NCBI RefSeq assembly: GCF_020026915.1
Contig: NZ_JAINUY010000008.1
Span: 124,001 to 188,000, forward strand
Source: Flavobacterium potami
GTDB taxonomy: Bacteria > Bacteroidota > Bacteroidia > Flavobacteriales > Flavobacteriaceae
Length of the DNA stretch: 64,000 nt
Direction of reading: 5' to 3'
The first letter of the stretch is position 1, and every line of letters begins with the position of its first letter. The position numbers and the translations under genes were made by a program. Below the pieces are notes generated by a model that saw only the letters and a list, made by a program, of their open reading frames with translations, ran no database searches and was not told the DNA's origin. This document shows positions 8,342-16,624 of this stretch, one piece after another.

Positions 8342-10243
8342 ATGAAAAAAGTATTATTAACAACCTTAATAATGATGAATTTAAACGCGATCGGGCAGAA
8401 TGTGATGTCTCCGGAATTGTTATGGAAATTAGGACGAGTAACTCCGCTTGGAATTTCTAAAGATGCAAAAAATATAGTTTTTAAGGTTTCTACACCTTCG
8501 GTTGAAGAAAACAAATCCAATTCTAAAATTTATACCATTCCTGTAAATGGCGGAACTGCAGTTGAAATTAAAGACACAAAAGAGATTTTGGCTGATAAAA
8601 ATATTTCGCCTGACGGAAAATATGTAGTTTATAATGAAGAAGTAAAAATCGACAAAGTTTTAGGAAAAGATTTTTATCCAAGTTTAGGAAAATCTGATGC
8701 TCAAATTTATGACGGATTAGATTATCGTCATTGGGATACTTGGAATGAAGGAAAATTTAATCATGTTTTTTATAAAGAAAACAAGGACGGTGCAAAAGGA
8801 ATTGACATTTTAAAAGGTGAAACTTTTGATTCTCCTCAAAAACCTTTTGGTGGTGACGAAGATTATATCTGGTCTCCAGACAGTAAAAGTATTTTTTACG
8901 TTTGCAAGAAAAAAGCAGGAACTGCTTACGCGATTTCTACCAACACAGATATTTATGAGTACAATTTAGAAACTCAAAAAACAACTAACAAAACTGAAGG
9001 TAATTTAGGTTACGACACGGCTCCGCAATTTTCTCCGACAGGAAATTTATCTTGGCTGCAAATGAAACGCGACGGTTACGAATCTGATAAAAACGATATT
9101 ATTGTTGAATTTAAAGGAATCAAAACCAACTTAACGGCAAACTGGGACGGAACTGTAGATAATTTTATCTGGAGTAAAGACGGAAAAACAGTATTTTTTG
9201 TTGCACCAATTGATGGAACAAAACAACTTTTCTCTGTTAATTTTCCGGGGTTGACTAAAATCGCAATTAACGTTCGCCAGATTACAAATGGAGATTTTGA
9301 TATTAACGACTTAGTTGGTTTTTCTGGCGATGATATTATTGTTACAAGGACAGACATGAATCATGCAGGAGAAATTTATTCTTTCAATTTGAAGAAAAAT
9401 ACTTGGAAACAAATTTCTAATGTAAATACAGATACTTATAAAACATTGACGTTGAGCAAAACTGAAAGACGTTATGTTACGACAACTGATGGCAAAAAAA
9501 TGTTGGTTTGGGTAATTCTTCCACCAAATTTTGATGCTTCAAAAAAATATCCAACTTTATTATATTGCCAAGGCGGACCACAAAGTGCCTTGACACAATC
9601 TTATTCTTATCGTTGGAATTTCTCTTTAATGGCTGCAAAAGGTTATGTAGTTGTTGCACCAAACCGCCGCGGAATGCCAGGACACGGAGTTGAGTGGAAC
9701 GAACAAATTAGTAAAGATTGGGGCGGACAAGTTATGGACGATTACCTTTCTGCAATTGACGATGTGGCAAAAGAAAATTATGTTGACAAAACACGTTTAG
9801 GATGTGTTGGTGCTAGTTACGGAGGATATTCTGTATTTTATTTAGCTGGAATCCACAAAAATCGTTTCAAAACTTTCATCGCACATGACGGAGTATTCAA
9901 TACCGTTTCGATGCTTGGAACAACTGAAGAAGTTTTCTTCAACAACTGGGATTTTGGCGGACCATATTGGGAGAAAGATAATGCTGTAGCTCAAAAAGCG
10001 TATACAACTTTTAATCCTGCAACTTTGGTTCAAAATTGGAATAAACCAATTTTGATTTTCCAAGGAGGAAAAGATTTCCGCGTGCCAATCGGACAAGGTC
10101 AAGAAGCTTTTCAAGCGGCGCAATTAAGAGGAATTAAAAGTAGATTTGTTTATTTCCCAGACGAAAATCACTGGGTTTTAAAACCTCAAAATGCTCAAGT
10201 TTGGCAAGGAGAATTCTTCAAATGGTTAGATGAAACATTGTAA
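8342..10243 (+). CDS. S9 family prolyl oligopeptidase-type peptidase
   Basis: The 633-aa protein has an N-terminal signal peptide (cleavage near NAIGQ), an N-terminal beta-propeller of TolB/DPP-IV-like blades (about residues 30-380), and a C-terminal alpha/beta-hydrolase domain. The catalytic Ser492 lies in GASYGGY, the oxyanion region is YCQGGPQSA, the Asp is in GGKDFRVP and the His in ENHWVLKP. It should trim short peptides in the periplasm, as acylaminoacyl- or dipeptidyl-peptidases do. It stands alone, with a terminator directly downstream. Confidence 0.88.
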   Translation: MKKVLLTTLIMMNLNAIGQNVMSPELLWKLGRVTPLGISKDAKNIVFKVSTPSVEENKSNSKIYTIPVNGGTAVEIKDTKEILADKNISPDGKYVVYNEEVKIDKVLGKDFYPSLGKSDAQIYDGLDYRHWDTWNEGKFNHVFYKENKDGAKGIDILKGETFDSPQKPFGGDEDYIWSPDSKSIFYVCKKKAGTAYAISTNTDIYEYNLETQKTTNKTEGNLGYDTAPQFSPTGNLSWLQMKRDGYESDKNDIIVEFKGIKTNLTANWDGTVDNFIWSKDGKTVFFVAPIDGTKQLFSVNFPGLTKIAINVRQITNGDFDINDLVGFSGDDIIVTRTDMNHAGEIYSFNLKKNTWKQISNVNTDTYKTLTLSKTERRYVTTTDGKKMLVWVILPPNFDASKKYPTLLYCQGGPQSALTQSYSYRWNFSLMAAKGYVVVAPNRRGMPGHGVEWNEQISKDWGGQVMDDYLSAIDDVAKENYVDKTRLGCVGASYGGYSVFYLAGIHKNRFKTFIAHDGVFNTVSMLGTTEEVFFNNWDFGGPYWEKDNAVAQKAYTTFNPATLVQNWNKPILIFQGGKDFRVPIGQGQEAFQAAQLRGIKSRFVYFPDENHWVLKPQNAQVWQGEFFKWLDETL

Positions 10244-10264
10244 TCATTAAAAAACAATATTTGG

Positions 10265-10301
10265 ACAGCCGTAGATTTTACATAATCTACGGCTGTTTTA
10301 T
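10265..10301 (+). terminator. Rho-independent terminator after the S9 peptidase
   Basis: A 13-bp perfect stem, ACAGCCGTAGATT / AATCTACGGCTGT, is followed by TTTTATTTT. Confidence 0.8.
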
Positions 10302-10419
10302 TTTACAAACATGACAATTATATAACAAACAGACCGGTTTTACTCTTCCGAAAACAGATTTTTTTAGATAAATTGCAATGTTTTAATAATCCCAAATTTC
10401 CCAAAACCATCAGTAAAAT

Positions 10420-12852
10420 ATGGAGACTAAAAAAAGTTACACCGCAATCAAAGTTTTATTCAGCTATGTTGCCTTATTAGCTTTGGTTGTCACGGTTGGA
10501 TGGTTTCTATATTCAGAAAATGTCGTCTACAATCAGCTTGAAGATAAAATTGCTTTAGAAAAAAATAAAATTCTTAGAGTAAGTCGGTTGTATTCTAACG
10601 TTTATAAAACAGAAAGTTTAGCCAGACAAACCATTCAAAATAATTCTGAAAAAGATTTTAGAAATTATCTTTCAGAAACGGATTCGCTCAAATGTCGTAT
10701 TGATACTTTGAAACAAATTGTCACGACAGAATATCAAAAAACCCTTTTAGATAGTGTAACCTATTTTTTGGCTGAAAAGACAGAAAACATCAAGCAGTTA
10801 CGTGAAATAAAAAATAAAGCAGACGACGAAACTTCTGTAAATAATGCGATTGATGAAATCACTAAAATGGAGTTTAACCTTAGAAAGCTCGAGCTTCAGG
10901 ATTTCACTAAAAATCCAAATCAGCTAGGAAGTTATCAGCGCGGAGTATTGCAACGATATGTAGATTATATGAATTCTAACATACCGGATGATAGTACCAA
11001 TACTTTAAGTAAAAAAGCTTCCGACTCGATTTTGGCAAATTCTAAAAAACTATTAAGTTCTGTAAAACAAAAAGCCGAAAAGAAAAAAGAATCCTTAAAT
11101 TTTGAGGAAAATAAACTGCTTCAAAACGAAATCGCCATTTCTGATCAGCTTCGAAAAATACTTCGAATAATTGAACGAGAAATCATCAATAATTCTATTA
11201 AAAGTAATTCATTAAAAGAAAAATCATTAAAAAGAGTCAACGAAATTGTTACAGCTTCGGCAGTTATCGGTCTCTTATTGACTTTATTTTTCTCCATTTT
11301 GATTGTAAGCGATTATTCGAAATCTCAAGTTTATAAGAAACAGCTGGAAATTGCCAATTTCAAAACCAAAAATCTGTTAAAAAGCCGCGAACAGTTAATT
11401 TCGACTGTAAGTCATGATTTAAAAACACCTTTAAGTACCATTGTCGGTTACTCTGAGCTTTTGGGCAACTCAGATGTCAACACCAAGCAGTCTTATTTCA
11501 TTAAAAACATCAAAAATTCGTCTGAATATATTACACAACTCGTTCAGGATTTATTGGATTTCTCAAAAATTGAAGCCGGAAAAATTACCATTGAAAAAGT
11601 ACCTTTTTTTCTTCCTGAAACTATTGAAGATATTGCCAGAAACATTCAAACCGTTTATAAACATAAAAACATTGACCTGATCATTAATATCGATGAGAAG
11701 TTTCAGAAACGCATTGTTGGCGATCCGTTTCGATTGAAACAGATTCTGACCAATATTATTGGAAATGCTTATAAATTCACAGAAGAAGGTCATATTAGAA
11801 TAGCCGCTTTCGCGAATGACGACCAGTTTTTTACCATTTCGATTCAAGACACCGGAATCGGAATTGAAAAAGCCAACCAGAAATTAGTTTTCGAAGAATT
11901 TGCACAGGCAAATGAAAACATCGAAAAAGAATATGGTGGTACTGGTTTAGGATTGTCAATCTGCCAAAAAATAGTTGCTATTTTAGGAGGATCTCTTGGT
12001 CTGGAAAGCATCTACGGCAAAGGAAGTACCTTTAAAATTCAGCTGCCTTTATTATTTGACAATAGTCAAAATAATCCGAGCGAAGAAGTCAAATCTAAAA
12101 TTGCAAAAAACACTAAAAAGCAAACTTTTATCGTAGTTGATGACGACATCAATCTTTTAAATTTGACTAGTGGCGTTTTAAAACAAGAACAGCATCAGGT
12201 TTATTCATTTAGTAATCCTGTAAAAGCTCTGGAAACAATTGAAAACACTTCTTTTGATTTTGTCATAACAGACATTCAAATGCCGCAGATTGATGGATTC
12301 CAATTATTAGAAAAGCTTCGTGAATTTCCTAATTTCAAAAATCAGCCTGTAATCGCATTAACAGGACAAACAAATCTGGAGCTTTCTGTTTACAAAAATG
12401 CAGGCTTTACAACAGTCGTTAAAAAGCCCTATTCTCCAAAAATTTTACTGGAGACCATTCAGCATATTTTAGACCATGAAGAGATTCCTGAAACAGAAAC
12501 AGCTGAAGCTGAAAACGGCGATTCCTCACAAATGTATTCTTTAGAAACACTGAAAGATTTTTTAGGGCATGATGCATCTGCCTTGAAGGAAGTTCTGCAT
12601 TCTTTTATAGAAACCAGTATTGAAAATTTAGGTCTTTTGGAAACTGCTATAAATGAAAATAATCATGAGGAAATAAAATCTATTGCCCATCGTATTGCAC
12701 CGATGTTCAAACAAATTCAGGCAAATGCAATTGGAGAACTTCTTAAAGATTTAGAAAAAGAAGATTTAAATACAATTGACATTCAAGCTACTTACAACGA
12801 CTTAAAAGAAAAAGTAAAAATCCTTTTTGAAGTTTTAAAACAAGAAATCTAA
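10420..12852 (+). CDS. Hybrid sensor histidine kinase / response regulator with Hpt domain
   Basis: The 810-aa protein has TM1 at about residues 11-31, an extracytoplasmic helical region of about 245 aa with no recognised sensor fold, and TM2 at 278-297. The HisKA phosphoacceptor is His332 (SHDLKTP), and the HATPase domain shows DPFRLKQILTNIIGNAYKF, DTGIGI and GGTGLGLSI. A receiver domain follows with Asp618 (VITDIQMP) and Lys in KKPYSP, then a C-terminal Hpt domain with His757 (AHRIAPMFK). The layout supports a full internal phosphorelay that could pass phosphate on to the NtrC-type regulator. That gene is convergent, 31 bases away. Confidence 0.92.
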   Translation: METKKSYTAIKVLFSYVALLALVVTVGWFLYSENVVYNQLEDKIALEKNKILRVSRLYSNVYKTESLARQTIQNNSEKDFRNYLSETDSLKCRIDTLKQIVTTEYQKTLLDSVTYFLAEKTENIKQLREIKNKADDETSVNNAIDEITKMEFNLRKLELQDFTKNPNQLGSYQRGVLQRYVDYMNSNIPDDSTNTLSKKASDSILANSKKLLSSVKQKAEKKKESLNFEENKLLQNEIAISDQLRKILRIIEREIINNSIKSNSLKEKSLKRVNEIVTASAVIGLLLTLFFSILIVSDYSKSQVYKKQLEIANFKTKNLLKSREQLISTVSHDLKTPLSTIVGYSELLGNSDVNTKQSYFIKNIKNSSEYITQLVQDLLDFSKIEAGKITIEKVPFFLPETIEDIARNIQTVYKHKNIDLIINIDEKFQKRIVGDPFRLKQILTNIIGNAYKFTEEGHIRIAAFANDDQFFTISIQDTGIGIEKANQKLVFEEFAQANENIEKEYGGTGLGLSICQKIVAILGGSLGLESIYGKGSTFKIQLPLLFDNSQNNPSEEVKSKIAKNTKKQTFIVVDDDINLLNLTSGVLKQEQHQVYSFSNPVKALETIENTSFDFVITDIQMPQIDGFQLLEKLREFPNFKNQPVIALTGQTNLELSVYKNAGFTTVVKKPYSPKILLETIQHILDHEEIPETETAEAENGDSSQMYSLETLKDFLGHDASALKEVLHSFIETSIENLGLLETAINENNHEEIKSIAHRIAPMFKQIQANAIGELLKDLEKEDLNTIDIQATYNDLKEKVKILFEVLKQEI

Positions 12853-12856
12853 AAAA

Positions 12857-12888
12857 AGTAAAGCACTAATTAAAAAATGTGCTTTACT
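12857..12888. terminator. Shared bidirectional terminator between kinase and NtrC-type gene
   Basis: The perfect 10-bp stem AGTAAAGCAC / GTGCTTTACT lies between the two convergent genes. An A-run on its left serves the minus strand. The right arm overlaps the stop codon of the NtrC-type gene. Confidence 0.65.
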
Positions 12889-14236
12889 CAATATTATAAT
12901 GCTTCAACTTGTTGTAAAGCGTTTTTCTCGTAATTTTTAAAAGCTTTGCAGCTTCTGATTTATTATTCTGCGCTTTTGATAGAGCATGAATAATGGCTTC
13001 TTTTTCATTATTTGATAAAGAAAAACTTTCGCTTGTTCCAGATTGCTGTTTTTGGATTTGAAAGAATTCTGCAGGAAGCACTTCACTTTCTATAAAATCG
13101 CCTCGGGTTAAAAGAGTAGCACGTTTGACACAATTTTGTAATTCACGTAAATTTCCTGGCCAATTGTAATTTTGAAAAATAGAAATCACTTCTGGAGAAA
13201 ATCCGATAACATCTTTATTTAATTGCTGATTGGCTTTTTCTAAGAAATAATCAGCGAAAAGCATCAAATCTTCGTCACGATCTTTTAAAGATGGAGATTC
13301 GATAGAGAACTCATTGATTCTATGATATAAATCTTCTCTAAAATCACCGTTTTTTACCGCTTCACGTAAATCTTCATTTGTAGCCGTAATAATGCGAATA
13401 TCGACGTTTATTTCCTTATTGCTCCCAACAGGTTTAATTTTTCTTTCCTGAAGCGCTCTCAATAACTGAATTTGATTTTCGTACGAAAGATTTCCGATTT
13501 CATCCAAAAATATAGTTCCGCCATTTGCCGCTTCAAAATATCCCATTTTATCACTGATTGCACCGGTAAAAGAACCTTTTAAATGACCAAAGAATTCACT
13601 TGCTGCCAATTCTTTCGGAATTGCACCACAATCTACTGCAATAAAATTGTTGTTTTTTCTCTGACTTTGCTGATGAATACTTTTGGCGATGATTTCTTTT
13701 CCCGTTCCACTTTCACCAATAATCAAAACAGACATATCAGTCGGACTTACCAATTGAATATGATCTAAAAGTTTTTTTGAAGCAACTGATATTCCTCTTA
13801 CAAATTCACTTTCGCCAAAAGTTTGTTTTTTTGGCGCTTTCTTTTCTTTAACAGGAACTTGCTCTTCTTCGACTTGGGGAGTTTGTAATGCATTTGTAAT
13901 TACAAGCAAAACCTCATCGGGATTGAAAGGTTTTGAGATATAATCTGCTGCTCCGTTTTTGATAGCTTTTACGGCAGTATTTACATCGGAGTAACCTGTC
14001 ATTAAAATAATGGGAATATGCGGATGGGAGTTTTTAAATTCAGACATTAGTGCAATACCGTCAAAATCAGGCAAACGAAGATCTGTCAAAATCAAATCAA
14101 ACGATTCGTTTTTGATTGCTATTCGGGCTTCTGCTGCTGAGAAGGCAATGGTGACATCAAATGCTTTTTTTATTAGAAATTTTTCCAATAATTTACAAAA
14201 CGCGATGTCGTCTTCTATCAATAATATCTTCGGCAT
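12884..14236 (-). CDS. NtrC-type sigma-54-dependent response regulator
   Basis: The 450-aa protein has a receiver domain with phosphoacceptor Asp52 (LILTDLRLP) and Lys102 (SKPFNP). A linker is followed by an AAA+ domain with Walker A GESGTGKE (174-181), Walker B GGTIFLDEIG and the sensor region RIITATNEDL. A Fis-type HTH sits at the C-terminus (SEAAKLLKITRKTLYNKL). The sigma-54 contact loop reads GSFTGA (221-226) where most family members have GAFTGA. It is likely the output partner of the convergent hybrid kinase. The adjacent PepSY-like array, which has a -24-like element upstream, is a candidate target. Confidence 0.9.
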   Translation of the reverse strand: MPKILLIEDDIAFCKLLEKFLIKKAFDVTIAFSAAEARIAIKNESFDLILTDLRLPDFDGIALMSEFKNSHPHIPIILMTGYSDVNTAVKAIKNGAADYISKPFNPDEVLLVITNALQTPQVEEEQVPVKEKKAPKKQTFGESEFVRGISVASKKLLDHIQLVSPTDMSVLIIGESGTGKEIIAKSIHQQSQRKNNNFIAVDCGAIPKELAASEFFGHLKGSFTGAISDKMGYFEAANGGTIFLDEIGNLSYENQIQLLRALQERKIKPVGSNKEINVDIRIITATNEDLREAVKNGDFREDLYHRINEFSIESPSLKDRDEDLMLFADYFLEKANQQLNKDVIGFSPEVISIFQNYNWPGNLRELQNCVKRATLLTRGDFIESEVLPAEFFQIQKQQSGTSESFSLSNNEKEAIIHALSKAQNNKSEAAKLLKITRKTLYNKLKHYNIE

Positions 14237-14300
14237 TTGCTTTTAGGGAGTTTTCTGCTAAAATAACACTATTAAACTTGTAATTTCATAAAATTAATGT

Positions 14301-14336
14301 AAAAAAAAAAAAGAGATTGCACGTCGCAATCTCTTT
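14301..14336 (-). terminator. Terminator at the end of the PepSY-like array
   Basis: The stem GAGATTGC / GCAATCTC has a five-base loop and, on the minus strand, runs into more than ten T. It separates the array from the NtrC-type gene downstream. Confidence 0.8.
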
Positions 14337-14368
14337 TTCACCAAAAACATAAATCTAAATTCACCTAA

Positions 14369-14665
14369 TTATATTTTCAACCAGTTACCATTGACATCTG
14401 AGTAAACAGTAGCCTTTTGGTCTCCAACTGATATTTCTAGTTTGTATTCTTTTTTTTCGTTTAAAAATGCTTTCTCCAGTTTTGCTCCTGGATAAGCGGT
14501 CTGCAAAGCTGTTTTAACAGCGGCAGGCACAGCATCTGCAGCAACTTCTGTATATTCTGACTGAACATTTACAGCTGTTTTAGTATTTTCAGAAACAGGC
14601 AATACATTTGCTTGAATTGACATTGTTCCTAAAAGAACTACTGCTGATAAGATTAACTTTTTCAT
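14369..14665 (-). CDS. Exported PepSY-like small protein (copy 6 of array)
   Basis: The 98-aa protein has a signal peptide (MKKLILSAVVLLGTMSIQA) and one PepSY-like domain of the type Pfam calls beta-lactamase-inhibitor-like. The domain reads VPAAVKTALQTAYPGAKLEKAFLN...EYKLEISVGDQKATVYSDVNGNWLK. It should be periplasmic; the function of the family is unknown. It is the last gene of a run of six homologues, followed by the array terminator, and is the copy most diverged from the first. Confidence 0.8.
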   Translation of the reverse strand: MKKLILSAVVLLGTMSIQANVLPVSENTKTAVNVQSEYTEVAADAVPAAVKTALQTAYPGAKLEKAFLNEKKEYKLEISVGDQKATVYSDVNGNWLKI

Positions 14666-14681
14666 AATGCTGATTTTTTAA

Positions 14682-14975
14682 TTATTTCTTGATGATGTTA
14701 CCTGAAGCATCTGTAAAAATAGTGTACTTCTTGTCTCCACTTGAAATTTCAAGTTTGTACTCGTTTTTCTCGTTTTTATAAGCCTTTTCAAGCTTAGTAT
14801 TCGGAAAAGATTTTTCAATAGTAGACTTCACTGCTGCTGGTACGGCATCTAAAGTTACTTCAGTAAATCCATCTTGAATAAGTACTGATTGAGTGATCGA
14901 AATCGCTGGAAGCACTGCGGCATTTACCGATAAACTTCCTAATACAATCGCTGCTGATAAAACTAACTTTTTCAT
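14682..14975 (-). CDS. Exported PepSY-like small protein (copy 5 of array)
   Basis: The 97-aa protein has a signal peptide ending near SVNAA and a single PepSY-like domain (VPAAVKSTIEKSFPNTKLEKAYKNEKNEY..., ending DASGNIIKK). It lies 16 bases upstream of copy 6 and 17 bases downstream of copy 4, so the copies are probably transcribed together. The C-terminal D-x-x-G-x-x-x-K motif is shared by all six copies. Confidence 0.8.
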   Translation of the reverse strand: MKKLVLSAAIVLGSLSVNAAVLPAISITQSVLIQDGFTEVTLDAVPAAVKSTIEKSFPNTKLEKAYKNEKNEYKLEISSGDKKYTIFTDASGNIIKK

Positions 14976-14992
14976 AATATTGTGGTTTAAAA

Positions 14993-15283
14993 TTATTTTT
15001 TAAGAATGTTACCAGAAGCATCTGTATAAACGGTCGATTTTTCTCCTCGAACTGTTATCTCAATTTTGTACTCCTTTTTTTCATTTACCCATGCTTTTTC
15101 AAGCACTACACCAGGATAAGCATCATCCAGACCTTTTTTTACAGCTGCCGGAACTCCGTCTACTTCTTTATATCCATCCTGATCATTTACTGTTTGTACC
15201 ATTTGATTAGTTACAACAGGGGTTTCTGCGTGCATCGACAAACTGCCTAAAACAATTGCTGCCGATAAGATTAACTTTTTCAT
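14993..15283 (-). CDS. Exported PepSY-like small protein (copy 4 of array)
   Basis: The 96-aa protein has a signal peptide (MKKLILSAAIVLGSLSMHA) and one PepSY-like domain (VPAAVKKGLDDAYPGVVLEKAWVNEKKEY...). It is one to two residues shorter than copies 1-3 because the linker before the domain is reduced. Copies 4-6 form a subgroup beginning MKKL, while copies 1-3 begin MKNLFLSAAIVLG. Confidence 0.8.
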   Translation of the reverse strand: MKKLILSAAIVLGSLSMHAETPVVTNQMVQTVNDQDGYKEVDGVPAAVKKGLDDAYPGVVLEKAWVNEKKEYKIEITVRGEKSTVYTDASGNILKK

Positions 15284-15310
15284 AGTAATAGTTTTTAAGG
15301 GTTAGTTTAA

Positions 15311-15607
15311 TTATTTTTTAATCCATGTCCCATCTGCGTTAGCAAAAAGATTTCCTGTTCTTTCTCCAACAGTCACTTCAAGCTTGTACTCAGATTTTGT
15401 GTTTTTAAATGCTTTAGTAAGTACAGCATCTGGATACGCTTTTTTAAGTGCATCTGTTACTGCTGCTGGCACCTCTTCCAATTTAATTTCTGTATAATCA
15501 TCTTGGATAGAGATTGTTTTTACTACTGTATTTGAAATTGGCGAAGTTGAAGCAAATGATGTTAAACCTCCCAAAACGATTGCGGCTGATAAAAATAAAT
15601 TTTTCAT
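15311..15607 (-). CDS. Exported PepSY-like small protein (copy 3 of array)
   Basis: The 98-aa protein has a signal peptide ending near TSFAS and a PepSY-like domain with the same C-terminal block as copies 1 and 2 (GNLFANADGTWIK). It is clearly related to them but more diverged, for example EVPAAVTDALKKAYPDAVL. The gap to copy 2 is 74 bases, the longest in the array, and contains no promoter that I recognise. Confidence 0.8.
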   Translation of the reverse strand: MKNLFLSAAIVLGGLTSFASTSPISNTVVKTISIQDDYTEIKLEEVPAAVTDALKKAYPDAVLTKAFKNTKSEYKLEVTVGERTGNLFANADGTWIKK

Positions 15608-15681
15608 GATAGTCGTGTTTTAATATAGTTAATTTGATCTTAGTATTCTTGATCCGGATTTTCACGAAACCTTAAATTAGG

Positions 15682-15978
15682 TTATTGTTTGATCCAAGTT
15701 CCATCTGCATTTGCGAAAAGGTTTCCAACTTTGTCGCCAACAGTCACATCAAGTTTATACTGAGCTTTTTCGTTTTTGTATGCTTTTGTAATTACTGCCT
15801 CTGGATACGCTTTTTTCAAAGACTCCGTGATAGGCGCCGGTAATTCTTCTAATTTGATTTCAGTGTATTCGTCTTCAACAGAAATCGTTTTTACGATTGT
15901 ATTTTTTACTGGTGATGTTGAAGCGAATGAAGTTAAACTTCCTAAAACTATTGCGGCTGATAAAAATAAATTTTTCAT
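15682..15978 (-). CDS. Exported PepSY-like small protein (copy 2 of array)
   Basis: The 98-aa protein is identical to copy 1 at 88 of 98 positions by direct comparison. That points to a recent duplication. Signal peptide and PepSY-like domain are as in copy 1. Among the changes are ELPAPITESLKKAYPE, with an extra Pro, and KAQYKLDV. Confidence 0.8.
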   Translation of the reverse strand: MKNLFLSAAIVLGSLTSFASTSPVKNTIVKTISVEDEYTEIKLEELPAPITESLKKAYPEAVITKAYKNEKAQYKLDVTVGDKVGNLFANADGTWIKQ

Positions 15979-16025
15979 AGTGTGTATATTTTAATGTAAT
16001 TAATAAATTTTAAAACGGTTACGGA

Positions 16026-16322
16026 TTATTGTTTAATCCAAGTTCCGTCTGCATTTGCGAAAAGGTTTCCAACTTTGTCACCTACAGTAACATCAAGTTT
16101 GTACTCTGATTTTTCGTTTTTATATGCTTTTGTAATTACTGCCTCAGGATATGCTTTTTTCAAAGCGTCTGTAATTGCGGCTGGCAATTCTTCTAATTTG
16201 ATTTCAGTATAATCGTCTTCAATTGAAATCACTTTTACAGTTGTATTTGTAACTGGTGAAGTTGAAGCGAATGAAGTTAAACTTCCTAAGACTATTGCGG
16301 CTGATAAAAATAGATTTTTCAT
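16026..16322 (-). CDS. Exported PepSY-like small protein (copy 1 of array)
   Basis: The first gene of the array encodes 98 aa: a signal peptide (MKNLFLSAAIVLGSLTSFA), a short acidic linker (ISIEDDYTEIKLEE), and a PepSY-like domain ending FANADGTWIKQ. It should be secreted to the periplasm. A sequence with a strong sigma-54 -24 element lies 65-81 bases upstream of its start, which would link the array to the neighbouring NtrC-type regulator. A role in envelope stress or peptidase control is only inference from the family name. Confidence 0.8.
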   Translation of the reverse strand: MKNLFLSAAIVLGSLTSFASTSPVTNTTVKVISIEDDYTEIKLEELPAAITDALKKAYPEAVITKAYKNEKSEYKLDVTVGDKVGNLFANADGTWIKQ

Positions 16323-16386
16323 AACGTGTATATTTAATATTAATAGTTGTTTACGCTTTAGTTAATGAAATTATTATGCCGTAAAA

Positions 16387-16403
16387 GAAAAGAACTGTGC
16401 CAA
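16387..16403 (-). promoter_or_regulatory. Possible sigma-54 promoter of the PepSY-like array
   Basis: Read on the minus strand the sequence is TTGGCACAGTTCTTTTC. The -24 half matches the sigma-54 consensus TTGGCAC perfectly. The -12 half has TTTTC where TTGCA is expected, so the conserved GC is missing. It is directly upstream of copy 1 and close to a sigma-54 activator gene. No TAnnTTTG box is visible in this gap. Confidence 0.35.
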
Positions 16404-16590
16404 ACGCTATAAAACATTATTTTTAAAGGGTTTACTTCAATATGCCAAAAAATGAAAAATTTAAAAAAGTGTGTAAAAGGAAAAAAAGGTGTGTAATAAG
16501 TAAACACTTAAAGTGTAACCTGATCTAAAATTTCTAGTTTCAGGTTTAAAGTTTCAGGTTGATCTTAAGAACTAATCAAACTTATAAATG

Positions 16591-16620
16591 AAAAAAGGCT
16601 GTCAAAAATTGACAGCCTTT
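16591..16620 (-). terminator. Terminator of accC
   Basis: The perfect stem AAAGGCTGTCAA / TTGACAGCCTTT is followed on the minus strand by a T-run. It lies directly after the accC stop at 16625. Confidence 0.85.
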
Positions 16621-16624
16621 ATAA

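Noticed and set aside
14369..16322. Reading the six PepSY-like genes as a toxin or antimicrobial peptide array
   Set aside because: Each copy keeps a full PepSY-like domain and signal peptide, with no leader cleavage motif, Cys pattern or processing gene nearby.
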